From NCBI RefSeq assembly GCF_002352765.1, contig NZ_KZ293963.1:1076368-1140367 (forward strand): 64,000 bases of DNA, in the 5' to 3' direction. The translations under genes were made by a program, and so were the position numbers. Below are positions 1-7,987 of the stretch, piece after piece. The notes beneath the pieces were generated by a model. That model ran no database searches and was not told the DNA's origin. It saw nothing but the letters and a program-made list of their open reading frames with translations. The stretch comes from Alteribacter populi. Its GTDB lineage: Bacteria > Bacillota > Bacilli > Bacillales > Salisediminibacteriaceae. Numbering within the stretch: the first letter of the stretch is position 1; each line of letters opens with the position of its first letter.

Positions 1-103
1 CAGTGTTATCTCTTAAGTAACGCGCACGCTTTGCAGAAACTGTCACTAACGTGTACTTTGAATTAATTTTTGTCATTAAGCTGTCAATGGATGGGTTTAA
101 CAT
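1..103 (-). CDS. rpoZ: RNA polymerase omega subunit, N-terminal part (cut by window edge)
   Basis: Only the first 34 codons are inside the window. The translation begins MLNPSIDSLMTKINSKYTLV, which matches the N-terminus of Bacillus omega (RpoZ/YloH), a small subunit that helps assemble and stabilise RNA polymerase. The ATG at 103 overlaps the gmk stop codon (TAATG) and follows a good SD sequence, GGAGG, so the gene is translationally coupled to gmk. The gmk-rpoZ order is the usual one in Bacilli. The rest lies beyond the left edge. Confidence 0.93.
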   Translation of the reverse strand, partial: MLNPSIDSLMTKINSKYTLVTVSAKRARYLRDNT

Positions 104-717
104 TACTCAACCTCCGCTAATTCTTTGTATTTTTCAATCAAACGTTCCTTTTTACAATGCTCTGCAGTGACAATGGCCTTAATCCTTTCAACTGCTGCTT
201 CTACTTCATCGTTTTCAACAACGTAGTCATACTTGTCCATCATCTCAATCTCATCTTTAGCAACCGTCATCCGGCTGTCAATTAAATCCTTCGTTTCTGT
301 ACCTCGTCCTTCAATTCTGCTTCGCAATTCCTTCAAGCTTGGAGGCATTAGGAAGATAAATACACCTTCTGAAAAAGACTCTCTCACTTGAAGCGCTCCT
401 TGCACTTCGATTTCTAAAATAACATCTTTCCCCTGTGCCAACGTGTCTTCCACATAGGCGCGTGGGGTACCATAATAATTATCGACGTACTTCGCCCATT
501 CTAAAAGCTGACTATTTTTTATCATACTTTCGAACTCTTCTTTTTGTTTAAAGAAGTAGTTCACGCCGTCGACTTCTCCTTCACGAGGATTTCTTGTCGT
601 TGCTGATACAGAATATTGAATATCTGTGTCGTGATTTCTTAACGCACCGCAGACCGTACCTTTCCCAACGCCTGATGGTCCTGAAAGAACGATAAGCAAC
701 CCTTTATCTTTTTTCAT
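103..717 (-). CDS. gmk: Guanylate kinase
   Basis: Phosphorylates GMP to GDP with ATP in the cytoplasm. The protein is 204 residues, the usual family length, and starts MKKDKGLLIVLSGPSGVGKG with a P-loop (GPSGVGKGT). The GMP-binding region (TTRNPREGEVDGVNYFF) and the lid region (RIEGRGTE) follow. A longer frame opens with TTG at 729, but the ATG at 717 sits six bases behind GGAGG and matches homologues, so it is preferred. It overlaps rpoZ downstream. Upstream, a repeat element separates it from remA, its usual operon partner. Confidence 0.96.
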   Translation of the reverse strand: MKKDKGLLIVLSGPSGVGKGTVCGALRNHDTDIQYSVSATTRNPREGEVDGVNYFFKQKEEFESMIKNSQLLEWAKYVDNYYGTPRAYVEDTLAQGKDVILEIEVQGALQVRESFSEGVFIFLMPPSLKELRSRIEGRGTETKDLIDSRMTVAKDEIEMMDKYDYVVENDEVEAAVERIKAIVTAEHCKKERLIEKYKELAEVE

Positions 718-813
718 AGTTCCCTCCAACTTTACTTAATATTTCTTAGTGTTTCTTACATAGAGAGGCTACACTCACTTAATTTTAATTATCTGTATTT
801 GACAAAACACGAA

Positions 814-834
814 GCCACCGGATAAACCGATGGC
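814..834 (-). terminator. Hairpin in the remA-gmk spacer, possible weak terminator
   Basis: On the minus strand an 8-bp stem, GCCATCGG paired with CCGGTGGC around TTTAT, lies downstream of remA and upstream of gmk. The sequence after it (TTCGTGTTTTGTC) is only moderately U-rich. It could be a weak terminator or a structure in the gmk leader; the sequence does not decide. Confidence 0.35.
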
Positions 835-888
835 ATTGTCAAGTGTGTTTCTAATGTACAAAAAAAAATGAAAAAGGGCAACCTTTAT

Positions 889-1180
889 AGAGGATGTTCA
901 AAAAGTCCGGGAAAAATAGCTGTCGGAGAATAGGATCTCCTGCTAAATACAGCCACGTCCTGTGACAACGCAGGAATCACCCCCATCCTGGGAAAGCTCG
1001 TTAGCTTGCTTCTGCGCCACTCATGTAATAATACCATACGTTCCGTTGCTTCAAGCTGCGCTGCCTCGATCTTCGCAGGCTTATTTGTCCTCGCACGCAC
1101 TTATAAGAGAATATTCTTATAAGCTCAGAAACCTAAGGTATTGAAAGCATCTACTACGAAGGACCGCTTGAACAACCTCT
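889..1180 (-). repeat. Dispersed repeat, family C copy 1 (292 bp, terminal inverted repeats)
   Basis: The ends are imperfect inverted repeats, AGAGGATGTTCAA at 889-901 and TTGAACAACCTCT at 1168-1180 (one mismatch). About 80 bases around 905-1000, read on the minus strand (CCCAGGATGGG, CCTGCGTT, CACAGGACGTGGC, GCAGGAGATCCTATTC), recur at 45795-45875 and partly at 2740-2790. It has no convincing ORF and no transposase, which fits a non-autonomous element. It fills most of the 471-bp remA-gmk spacer. No clear target duplication is visible. Confidence 0.7.
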
Positions 1181-1188
1181 AATAATAA

Positions 1189-1449
1189 TTATTCGTCTGT
1201 TACGTCATCTTTATTAAATACTCGTTGAGCCACGGTTTCTGGCTGTACTGCAGAAAGGATTACGTGGTCACTATCTGCAATGATCACCGCTCTTGTGCGT
1301 CGTCCATATGTAGCATCAATGAGCATATTCCGGTCTCTCGCATCGGTAATAATTCGTTTGATCGGCGCAGATTCTGGACTTACGATCGAAATGATTCGGT
1401 TTGCCGAAACAATATTTCCAAATCCTATATTTATTAACTTAATATCCAT
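1189..1449 (-). CDS. remA: RemA, extracellular matrix regulator
   Basis: RemA (YlzA) of B. subtilis is a DNA-binding activator of biofilm matrix and osmoprotection genes. The 86-residue product is nearly the same as the B. subtilis protein across MDIKLINIGFGNIVSANRII, the central SPESAPIKRIITDARDRNML and DATYGRRTRAVII. The ATG at 1449 is preceded by GGGGAAAACACC; a longer reading from 1473 adds eight residues not found in the family. It lies downstream of yloC, the conserved neighbour. Confidence 0.94.
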   Translation of the reverse strand: MDIKLINIGFGNIVSANRIISIVSPESAPIKRIITDARDRNMLIDATYGRRTRAVIIADSDHVILSAVQPETVAQRVFNKDDVTDE

Positions 1450-1543
1450 GGTGTTTTCCCCTAACCTATTCATAGTATTGTTTTAGCTATCTTACATTTT
1501 AAATCTTTAAAGCGGTTATCTTTCTTTAGCAAATTCTTTTTTG

Positions 1544-2428
1544 TTATTCAATATTTTGAACTTGTTCACGGACTTTTTCTAATTCGGCCTTTAAATCTAC
1601 AACGCGCTGACTTATTTCAATATCGTTGGCTTTTGATCCAATCGTATTAAATTCTCGATTTAATTCCTGAACGAGAAAGTCCAACTTCCTGCCAACAACG
1701 CCATCACCTTTAATGATTGTAAAAAACTGTTTTAAGTGACTATCGATTCGGGTTAATTCCTCTTGAATATCAGATTTTTCACTAAAAACAGCAACCTCTG
1801 TTAAAATACGAGATTCGTCTGCTTCCAGCTTACCCGATAGAAAGTCATTCACTTTTTTCGTTAATTTTTCCTGGTATTGCTGATGAACAGCTGGTGCATA
1901 GCTGCGTAATTCATCCGTCCACTTTTGCATTAACGAAGCTCGTTCTGTTAAATCATGAAAAAGTGTTTCGCCTTCTCGCTTTCTCATTTCATGAAGCCTA
2001 TTGGCTGCTTGTTCGATTGTGTTAAACAAAAGATTCTGAATCTCTTCAGTCACATCTTCTGCTTCTTCAACTGAAACGACATCTTCATGAGTTAACATGT
2101 GATCAAAAGGAAATAGTGCACTTTCCTCCTCTAAGGTATGCTTCATTTTCTCAAAGGCTTGACGATATTCTAAGAGAAGGTGCCAATCTACAGACAGTTT
2201 TCGTTTGACTAAGCTGTCTCCGCTTACAGTGACAAATACATCAACTTTTCCACGGTGGACGTAACGCCCGATGATTTTTTTCAACCGGTCTTCAACCATT
2301 AGAAATTGACGAGGCATGCGTACATTAATTTCGCAAAATCGATGATTAACACTCCTCATCTCTACTGTAACGCTAAAAGATTCGTTCTCCTCAAAGGATC
2401 GTCCATATCCTGTCATACTTACTAACAT
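1544..2428 (-). CDS. yloC: YicC/YloC-type endoribonuclease
   Basis: Member of the YicC family, which E. coli work links to endoribonuclease activity and RNA decay. The 294-residue protein begins MLVSMTGYGRS, the family's N-terminal signature, continues with SVNHRFCEINVRMPR and ends with the conserved ELNREFNTIGSKANDIEIS block (DUF1732). The ATG at 2428 aligns with homologues; a GTG at 2443 would add five residues. It is followed by remA and gmk as in B. subtilis. Upstream, two repeat elements separate it from yloB. Confidence 0.92.
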   Translation of the reverse strand: MLVSMTGYGRSFEENESFSVTVEMRSVNHRFCEINVRMPRQFLMVEDRLKKIIGRYVHRGKVDVFVTVSGDSLVKRKLSVDWHLLLEYRQAFEKMKHTLEEESALFPFDHMLTHEDVVSVEEAEDVTEEIQNLLFNTIEQAANRLHEMRKREGETLFHDLTERASLMQKWTDELRSYAPAVHQQYQEKLTKKVNDFLSGKLEADESRILTEVAVFSEKSDIQEELTRIDSHLKQFFTIIKGDGVVGRKLDFLVQELNREFNTIGSKANDIEISQRVVDLKAELEKVREQVQNIE

Positions 2429-2511
2429 TTCTATCACATCCACTCTATTTCTATTCTAAAATATCTTAAACACCTTTTCAAATATTCGTGTGTTTTAAAG
2501 CTTTCGTGCCT

Positions 2512-2678
2512 TAGCGTAGAGGCTGCTGAATAAGTAGCATACGCCTACATAGCAAGAGGATAGGCTCTTTCTCATGGAGAGAATCTGCAAGGACATAACT
2601 CTTCTTTTGCTAAAATCTTTGCACTTGAATTTGAGAGTTGTATTTGAGTTCTAGAGTTATTCAGCAATCGCTAGCGTA
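2512..2678. repeat. Target-site duplication flanking repeat A1
   Basis: The heptamer TAGCGTA occurs immediately left (2512-2518) and right (2672-2678) of the A1 element. Direct repeats hugging an element with inverted ends are the expected scar of transposition. The other A copy shows the same arrangement with a different sequence (TAATTA). Confidence 0.65.
2519..2671 (+). mobile_element. MITE-like element, family A copy 1 (153 bp)
   Basis: The ends are inverted repeats: GAGGCTGCTGAATAA on the left, and GCGATTGCTGAATAA when the right end is read on the other strand. Its first roughly 110 bases and last roughly 35 bases match the longer copy at 7572-7894 closely (CATACGCCTACAT, CTCATGGAGAGAATCTGCAA, TTTGAGTTCTAGAGTTATTC). 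The central 170 bases of that copy are missing here. It encodes no protein and must be mobilised in trans if at all. Confidence 0.75.
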
Positions 2679-2680
2679 AA

Positions 2681-2799
2681 AGTGCGAGCTCAAAAAGAGC
2701 CGGGTAGGTCGAGGCGGAGAAGCGAGCCAACGAGTTCCCCAGGATGGGGGGGCTCCTGTGTTCGCCACAGGACGTGAGCGGACTTTTTGATCACCCTCT
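2681..2799 (+). repeat. Dispersed repeat, family C copy 2 (short)
   Basis: Starts AGTGCGAGCTCAAAAAG and ends with CTTTTTGATCACCCTCT, a degenerate inverted pair. Internal blocks AGAGCCGGGTAGGTCGAGG, CCCAGGATGGG and CGCCACAGGACGTG match copies at 45676-45880 and 889-1180. It lacks the GCGGTATTTAACAGGAGATCC segment found in those copies. It begins three bases after the target duplication of element A1, so two unrelated repeats sit side by side in the 458-bp yloC-yloB spacer. Confidence 0.65.
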
Positions 2800-2813
2800 A
2801 AGTGAAAATAGCA

Positions 2814-2862
2814 AGTGCTTCGTGGTCAACATCGAGACAACTCGAAAATTGCACGAAGCACT
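2814..2862 (-). terminator. Terminator downstream of yloB
   Basis: An 11-bp perfect stem (AGTGCTTCGTG with CACGAAGCACT) encloses a loop with a second small stem (CGAGTTGTCTCG). On the minus strand it follows the yloB stop codon by about 25 bases and is trailed by TGCTATTTTC. The U-run is modest. Confidence 0.6.
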
Positions 2863-2886
2863 GTTCAGTTGATTTCCTCTCTTTTT

Positions 2887-5607
2887 TTATTTAATCATGA
2901 AAGAGCGTTTTCTGCCAAGTCTTTCCTTATGATGAAACAGTTGAAATCCAGCTAACGCAACTGTCGGAACTGAAGCAGAAGCTAAAATTAACAGCCAGTG
3001 GTCAATGCTTAGGTTGACGGTGTGGAAAACGGACTGTAGCGGCGGATAATAAATGACGACCAACATTAACGCAATTGACGATAAAACAGCCCCTACAAGG
3101 TACTTGTTTTCAAAAGGATTCCGGTGAAACACGGAATGCTCGCTTCTGCAGTCAAACACATGGATGAGCTGAGCCATAACGAGAGTAGCAAAGGCTACCG
3201 TTTGAGCTAACACGAGATTTTCCCCACTTGACTGATATGTCTGCCAAAAGGCAAAAAGAGTAACTGCACCGATCATAAATCCACGGCTAATGACTTTCCA
3301 ACCGAGCTTTCGGGCAAAAATACTTTCGTTTGATGCACGAGGGGACCGTTTCATCACATCACTTTCTGCTTGGTCCATACCAAGAGCCATTGCCGGTAAG
3401 CCATCTGTAACAAGGTTAATCCATAAAATTTGAATCGCAACTAAAGGCAGCGGCATCCCTAACATCATCGCAAACAACATAACGAGAATTTCACCTACAT
3501 TGGACGCTAGCATGTAACGAATAAACTTGCGAATGTTATCGTAAATGTTACGTCCCTCTTGAATCGCTGCTTTTATCGTTTTAAAGTTATCATCACTTAA
3601 TACGAGGGAGGACGCTTCTTTTGCTACATCTGTTCCTGTTGTCCCCATCGCGATACCGATGTTTGCTGCCTTAATTGCCGGGGCATCATTAACCCCGTCC
3701 CCGGTCATTGCAACAATATGGTCGCGGGCTTGAAATGCCTTCACAATTTTTAACTTGTCCTCGGGCGTTACGCGTGCAAATACGTAAACATCATCGACAA
3801 CACGACTGAGTTGTTCAACGGTGCAAGCCGCAAGTTGAGAACCGGTCATCACTTTTCCTCCAGAAGGCAGCATTCCGAGCTTTTGAGCAATGGCTTGAGC
3901 AGTTAATGCGTGATCTCCTGTAATCATCACCGTTTTGATTCCGGCCTTTTTACATTCTTCAATGGCGCCATAAACTTCCTCCCTTGGCGGATCGATCATT
4001 CCTTGGATTCCGATGAACGTCAGATTTTTCTCAGCTTCCCCTTCCGTTTCTGGTAGCTCTCCTGCTTTGAGCTCTCGAAAAGCAATAGCAATCGTTCTGA
4101 GCGCCCTTGAAGCCAATTCTTCTACGAGTGCAAACTGTTTTTCCTTTTCGTATGACCCCATCTTCGCTTTTCGCCCGTTTTGCAATAGCATATCTGTGTT
4201 CTCTAGCACGACATCCGGTGCGCCTTTCGTGACAATAAAACGCGAACCGTCTTTCTTGTTTTTCACAATGACACTCATCATTTTCCGACTCGAATCAAAA
4301 GGAAATTCTTTTTCAATTTCATAGGACTGCATTAATGAGCTTTGCGAGACACCGGCTTTTAATGCTGCAGCTAAAAGAGCTCCTTCTGTCGGATCCCCAT
4401 CAAGAACATACCGCTCCGCCTCTTTCCGTTGAAGTTGAGCATTATTGCATAGTACCCCGAATGTTAATAGCTGCCATAACGGCTTTTCTTTTACCGGATC
4501 TATTTTCTTTTTTCCCAAATAAAACTCGCCGTCCGGTTGAAACCCACTTCCTGTTACTTCCCAAAGTGTTTGATCGGAATAAAGAGTTGTCACTGTCATT
4601 TCGTTTTGTGTTAAAGTTCCCGTTTTGTCTGAGCAAATGACAGTGGCACAGCCTAATGTTTCTACTGCTGGGAGCTTTCTTACAATGGCATGACGCCTAA
4701 TCATTCTTTGGACACCTAATGCAAGTGCAACAGTTACGATTGCTGGTAGCCCTTCAGGAATAGCAGCGACAGCTAACGATACACCTGCAAGGAACATCGT
4801 ATACACGTCATGCCCTTGAATAATCCCGAATAATACGACTAAAGAAGTTAATAAAAGGGCTGCTGCAATAAGCACCTTTCCTAACTGTTCCAATCGTCTT
4901 TGCAGCGGAGTCTCCATCGTCTCGGTCGTTTTCAGCAGGTGTGCGATTTTCCCCATTTCCGTCTTCATTCCTGCAGCAACAATCATCCCGACACCGTTTC
5001 CCTGGGTAACGAGTGTCCCCATAAAGGCCATATTTTCCTGATCACCCAAAGACAGTGACTCATGTGTATGAAGAGCTTCTGAAGACTTTCTAACTGAGAG
5101 CGATTCTCCGGTTAACGCCGATTCCTCAACGTACATACTCTCACTTTGGAGGAGGCGTAAATCTGCGCCTATACGATCACCTGCCGACATCTTCACAATA
5201 TCACCGACGACAGCTTCATGGGACGGAATCCGTTTCCACTGTCCTCCTCTAAGTACTAGCATTTGTGGTGCGGATAATGCTTTTAATGATGCAAGAGACT
5301 TTTCAGCTTTGCGCTCTTGGAAGAAACCGAGAAAGCCGTTCAACAAAACGATGAACATGATCGTCATTGCATCAATGTACTCACCAAGTAAACCTGAAAT
5401 GAGTGTAGCCGCTAATAATACGAGCACCATAAAGTCTTTGAACTGTGAGATGAATAAAAAGAAGAGCGGAGTTCTTTTCCCATCATCGAGCTTGTTCAGT
5501 CCGTGCTGCTTTAGGCGTATTTGCGCTTCTTCATCTTGGAGTCCGTTAGTTAAATCCGTCTCAATCTCTTGTTCTACTTGGTCGACATCCATCTGATACC
5601 ACTTCAT
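2887..5607 (-). CDS. yloB: P-type Ca2+-transporting ATPase
   Basis: SERCA-like type IIA calcium pump in the cytoplasmic membrane. The 906-residue protein has the N-terminal cation ATPase domain, the actuator loop TGES (166-169), the TM4 calcium motif PEGLPA (284-289), the phosphorylated aspartate in SDKTGTLT (D327), the hinge TGDGVNDAPA, and C-terminal transmembrane segments. The start ATG at 5607 follows AGAGGTGGAGCG. B. subtilis YloB is a vegetative and sporulation calcium ATPase of similar length. It is divergent from rqcH and has its own terminator. Confidence 0.93.
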   Translation of the reverse strand: MKWYQMDVDQVEQEIETDLTNGLQDEEAQIRLKQHGLNKLDDGKRTPLFFLFISQFKDFMVLVLLAATLISGLLGEYIDAMTIMFIVLLNGFLGFFQERKAEKSLASLKALSAPQMLVLRGGQWKRIPSHEAVVGDIVKMSAGDRIGADLRLLQSESMYVEESALTGESLSVRKSSEALHTHESLSLGDQENMAFMGTLVTQGNGVGMIVAAGMKTEMGKIAHLLKTTETMETPLQRRLEQLGKVLIAAALLLTSLVVLFGIIQGHDVYTMFLAGVSLAVAAIPEGLPAIVTVALALGVQRMIRRHAIVRKLPAVETLGCATVICSDKTGTLTQNEMTVTTLYSDQTLWEVTGSGFQPDGEFYLGKKKIDPVKEKPLWQLLTFGVLCNNAQLQRKEAERYVLDGDPTEGALLAAALKAGVSQSSLMQSYEIEKEFPFDSSRKMMSVIVKNKKDGSRFIVTKGAPDVVLENTDMLLQNGRKAKMGSYEKEKQFALVEELASRALRTIAIAFRELKAGELPETEGEAEKNLTFIGIQGMIDPPREEVYGAIEECKKAGIKTVMITGDHALTAQAIAQKLGMLPSGGKVMTGSQLAACTVEQLSRVVDDVYVFARVTPEDKLKIVKAFQARDHIVAMTGDGVNDAPAIKAANIGIAMGTTGTDVAKEASSLVLSDDNFKTIKAAIQEGRNIYDNIRKFIRYMLASNVGEILVMLFAMMLGMPLPLVAIQILWINLVTDGLPAMALGMDQAESDVMKRSPRASNESIFARKLGWKVISRGFMIGAVTLFAFWQTYQSSGENLVLAQTVAFATLVMAQLIHVFDCRSEHSVFHRNPFENKYLVGAVLSSIALMLVVIYYPPLQSVFHTVNLSIDHWLLILASASVPTVALAGFQLFHHKERLGRKRSFMIK

Positions 5608-5756
5608 CGCTCCACCTCTTTTATCTCATGAATAAATAAGTGTTTGATTGTTTTGTGTTTGACCATCCTATTTTTCAGTAAGACAACCTTTACAAGCTAT
5701 CTTTATTCAGAGAGTGAGGGAAACATGCTAGAATGTGGGTGGTTGTCCGAATTCCT

Positions 5757-5784
5757 TTTTGGTTAGCGGTCTCTTTGCTATAAT
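5757..5784 (+). promoter_or_regulatory. Probable sigma-A promoter of rqcH
   Basis: TATAAT at 5779-5784 is preceded by TGC, giving an extended -10 box. The -35 region (TTTTTGG) is poor. It lies about 36 bases upstream of the rqcH ATG, behind a GGCGGTG SD. No second strong promoter is seen in the 213-bp yloB-rqcH spacer, although TGCTAGAAT near 5730 is a weaker alternative. Confidence 0.55.
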
Positions 5785-5820
5785 GAAAGTAATGTGGAAT
5801 TCAATTGGCGGTGATTAGAA

Positions 5821-7530
5821 ATGGCATTTGATGGAATTGTAACGAAGGCTGTCACGGAAAGCCTGCAAGAAACGCTTGTAAGTGGACGAATTACAAAAGT
5901 TCACCAACCTTATAAATCTGACTTAGTGATTACGGTTCGGGCGCGCGGAAGAAATCACACATTATTTATTTCCGTAAACTCAAACTTTGCCCGTTTTCAC
6001 CTTACAAAAGAAAAATATGATAATCCTAAAGAACCACCTATGTTTTGTATGCTTTTAAGAAAGCATTTAGAGGGTGGCATCATTGAAAGAATTGACCAGG
6101 ATGGACTGGAGCGGATCGTTACGGTCTATGTTAAAGGCCGAAATGAGTTGGGGGACGTATCCGCTAAAAAACTCGTTTTAGAGCTTATGGGACGTCATAG
6201 CAACCTCATTTTAGTCGATGATGACGAAGGAATGATTTTAGATAGTATCAAGCATATCCCACCTTCTTTATCAAGCTACCGGACAGTTCTTCCCGGTCAA
6301 CCTTACAAAGAGCCTCCACACCTAGATAAACTCAATCCACTGGATGCTGACGAACGTTTACTCCTACGTAAGCTCCAGTTTCAAAAAGGAAAGATGGATA
6401 AACAAATTCTTGAAAAATTCAGTGGCTTCTCTCCGATGATTATTCAAGAAATTATCCATCAAGCAGGACTCGTCAATCAAACGACACTACCGTCTGCTTT
6501 TTTTAAAGTATTGGAACCGGTGAAGCAAAAAAACTATACACCTCAAATTCTATTCGGCAAAAAGCAGGAGTTCTTCTCTGTCTTGAATTTGACACATATC
6601 CAAGGAGAAAAGCATTCCTTTAATTCCGTCCACGACATGCTCGATCGTTATTATTACGGCAAAGCACAGCGGGACCGGGTTAGGCAACAGGCTCATGACT
6701 TAGAGAAATTATTAAAGAATGAATACAATAAAAATAAAAAGAAAATTAAAAAGCTGGAAAGAACGTTACAGGATTCAGAGAAAGCTAATCGTTTTCAGCG
6801 ATTCGGGGAACTGCTTACAGCTCATATGCACCTCGTGAACGAAGGAGATGCATATGTAGAAGTGATGGATTATTACGATCTTGATCAGAAAATGGTCACC
6901 ATTCCCCTCGATCCGCAAAAAAGCCCTTCTGCTAACGCTCAGCACTTTTATAAAAAATACAATAAGCTAAAGAACTCCGTAGCTGTAGTCGAAGAACAGA
7001 TTGTTAAAGCAACTGAGGAAATGGCGTATTTGGATCAGCTTATTCAGCAAGTGGAAGCAGCCGCTCCAAGTGATTTAGAGGATATCCGCGAAGAGTTGGC
7101 AGACGAAGGCTATATTAAAAAACGTCGCGTTGCGAAAAAAAAGAAAAAGACAGACAAACCCCAACCTGAAAAATACCGTTCAAGCGAAGGTATTGACATT
7201 TTTGTTGGGAAAAATAATAAACAAAACGAATTTGTAACTAACCGGATGGCACGACAAGATGATACGTGGCTCCATACGAAAGATATTCCCGGTTCTCACG
7301 TCGTTATTCGCAGTCAAGACTTTACGGAAGTAACATTACATGAAGCCGCTAACTTAGCTGCCTACTTTAGTAAAGCAAGAAGTTCAGGACAAGTACCTGT
7401 GGACTTTACGCTCGTTCGACATGTAAAAAAACCGAGTGGTGCTAAGCCTGGTTATGTCATTTACGATCAGCAAACAACGCTGTTTGTAACACCAAATGAA
7501 GAATTAGTCCGAGAATTAAGAGCGAAGTAA
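5821..7530 (+). CDS. rqcH: RqcH, ribosome quality control (NEMF/Rqc2 family) protein
   Basis: RqcH binds 50S subunits obstructed by peptidyl-tRNA and adds C-terminal alanine tails that mark the chain for degradation. The 569-residue protein has the NFACT-N domain (MAFDGIVTKAVTESL at the start, ELMGRHSNLILVD near 125), a helix-hairpin-helix middle, a coiled-coil pair at about 285-430 (NEYNKNKKKIKKLE) and the NFACT-R domain near 455-560 (GKNNKQNEFVTNRMARQDD, WLHTKDIPGSHVVI). Residues 97-98 are Glu-Arg, where B. subtilis has the functionally important Asp-Arg pair. It is one of two plus-strand genes here and is monocistronic. Confidence 0.94.
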   Translation: MAFDGIVTKAVTESLQETLVSGRITKVHQPYKSDLVITVRARGRNHTLFISVNSNFARFHLTKEKYDNPKEPPMFCMLLRKHLEGGIIERIDQDGLERIVTVYVKGRNELGDVSAKKLVLELMGRHSNLILVDDDEGMILDSIKHIPPSLSSYRTVLPGQPYKEPPHLDKLNPLDADERLLLRKLQFQKGKMDKQILEKFSGFSPMIIQEIIHQAGLVNQTTLPSAFFKVLEPVKQKNYTPQILFGKKQEFFSVLNLTHIQGEKHSFNSVHDMLDRYYYGKAQRDRVRQQAHDLEKLLKNEYNKNKKKIKKLERTLQDSEKANRFQRFGELLTAHMHLVNEGDAYVEVMDYYDLDQKMVTIPLDPQKSPSANAQHFYKKYNKLKNSVAVVEEQIVKATEEMAYLDQLIQQVEAAAPSDLEDIREELADEGYIKKRRVAKKKKKTDKPQPEKYRSSEGIDIFVGKNNKQNEFVTNRMARQDDTWLHTKDIPGSHVVIRSQDFTEVTLHEAANLAAYFSKARSSGQVPVDFTLVRHVKKPSGAKPGYVIYDQQTTLFVTPNEELVRELRAK

Positions 7531-7571
7531 GCGAGGCCGGTGGATTTGAAGAAAATGGCTCTTGATAATTA

Positions 7572-7894
7572 GAGGCTACTCAATAAGTAACATACGCCTA
7601 CATGGCAAGAGGATATGCTCTTTCTCATGGAGAGAATCTGCAAGGAAATAACTCTTCTTTTGCTAAAAGCCTTGCACTTGATTTTGAGAGAGCCAAGGGG
7701 GCTGCTGCAATGGCGGAGACTCCTGCAGGAAAAGCAACAATGGTTTCCTTGCGACGAGGAACCGCAGGAGCAGCAGAAGACCCCGCAGTGAGCACGCCTT
7801 TCGCGAATGAGGAGGCTGATGCGTTGCCTGCGGAAAGCGAAGCCATGGAAGCGGCACCCTTTGTATTTGAGTTCTAGAGTTATTCAGCAATCCC
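7572..7894 (+). mobile_element. MITE-like element, family A copy 2 (323 bp, full form)
   Basis: Shares both arms with copy 1 at 2519-2671 but carries about 170 extra central bases (roughly 7691-7860). The right end carries TTATTCAGCAATCCC, the inverted partner of the left arm AGGCTACTCAATAA. TAATTA flanks it on both sides (7566-7571 and 7895-7900), an apparent 6-bp target duplication. A 91-codon plus frame and two minus frames cross it, but they are alanine-rich by-products of GC-rich repeat sequence and are not called as genes. Confidence 0.75.
7691..7860 (+). repeat. GC-rich core module (family B) inside element A2
   Basis: This central block contains GACTCCTGCAGGAAAAGC, GACCCCGCAGTGAGC, GAATGAGGAGGCT and CTGCGGAAAGCGAAGCC. 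The same ordered motifs occur, with other flanks, at 62345-62455 on the plus strand and on the minus strand at 34940-35060. It therefore behaves as a separate module carried between the A arms. Confidence 0.6.
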
Positions 7895-7925
7895 TAATTA
7901 CGTTTCGTGACTAATCAATCACAAA

Positions 7926-7960
7926 AACGACCTCAGCCAACATCGGCCAGAGGTCGTTTT
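7926..7960. terminator. Bidirectional terminator between rqcH and the ABC exporter genes
   Basis: AACGACCTC pairs with GAGGTCGTT around AGCCAACATCGGCCA. T-runs follow on both strands (TTTTCTTATT on plus, TTTTTGTGATTG on minus), so it can end rqcH and the convergent exporter operon. It lies 27 bases beyond the exporter stop. Confidence 0.8.
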
Positions 7961-7987
7961 CTTATTAAGGATATAAATAAAGCTTAT

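Noticed and set aside
885..1100. ORFs on both strands between gmk and remA
   Set aside because: They are inside the family C repeat, read the repeat motifs in arbitrary frames, and match no known protein family.
4013..4640. Plus-strand ORFs inside yloB
   Set aside because: They are antisense shadows of a fully conserved P-type ATPase with intact motifs.
7602..7877. 91-codon plus-strand ORF and overlapping minus-strand ORFs across the 7.6-7.9 kb spacer
   Set aside because: They lie entirely inside the family A repeat, have alanine-rich low-information sequence and no SD, and are broken in the other A copy.
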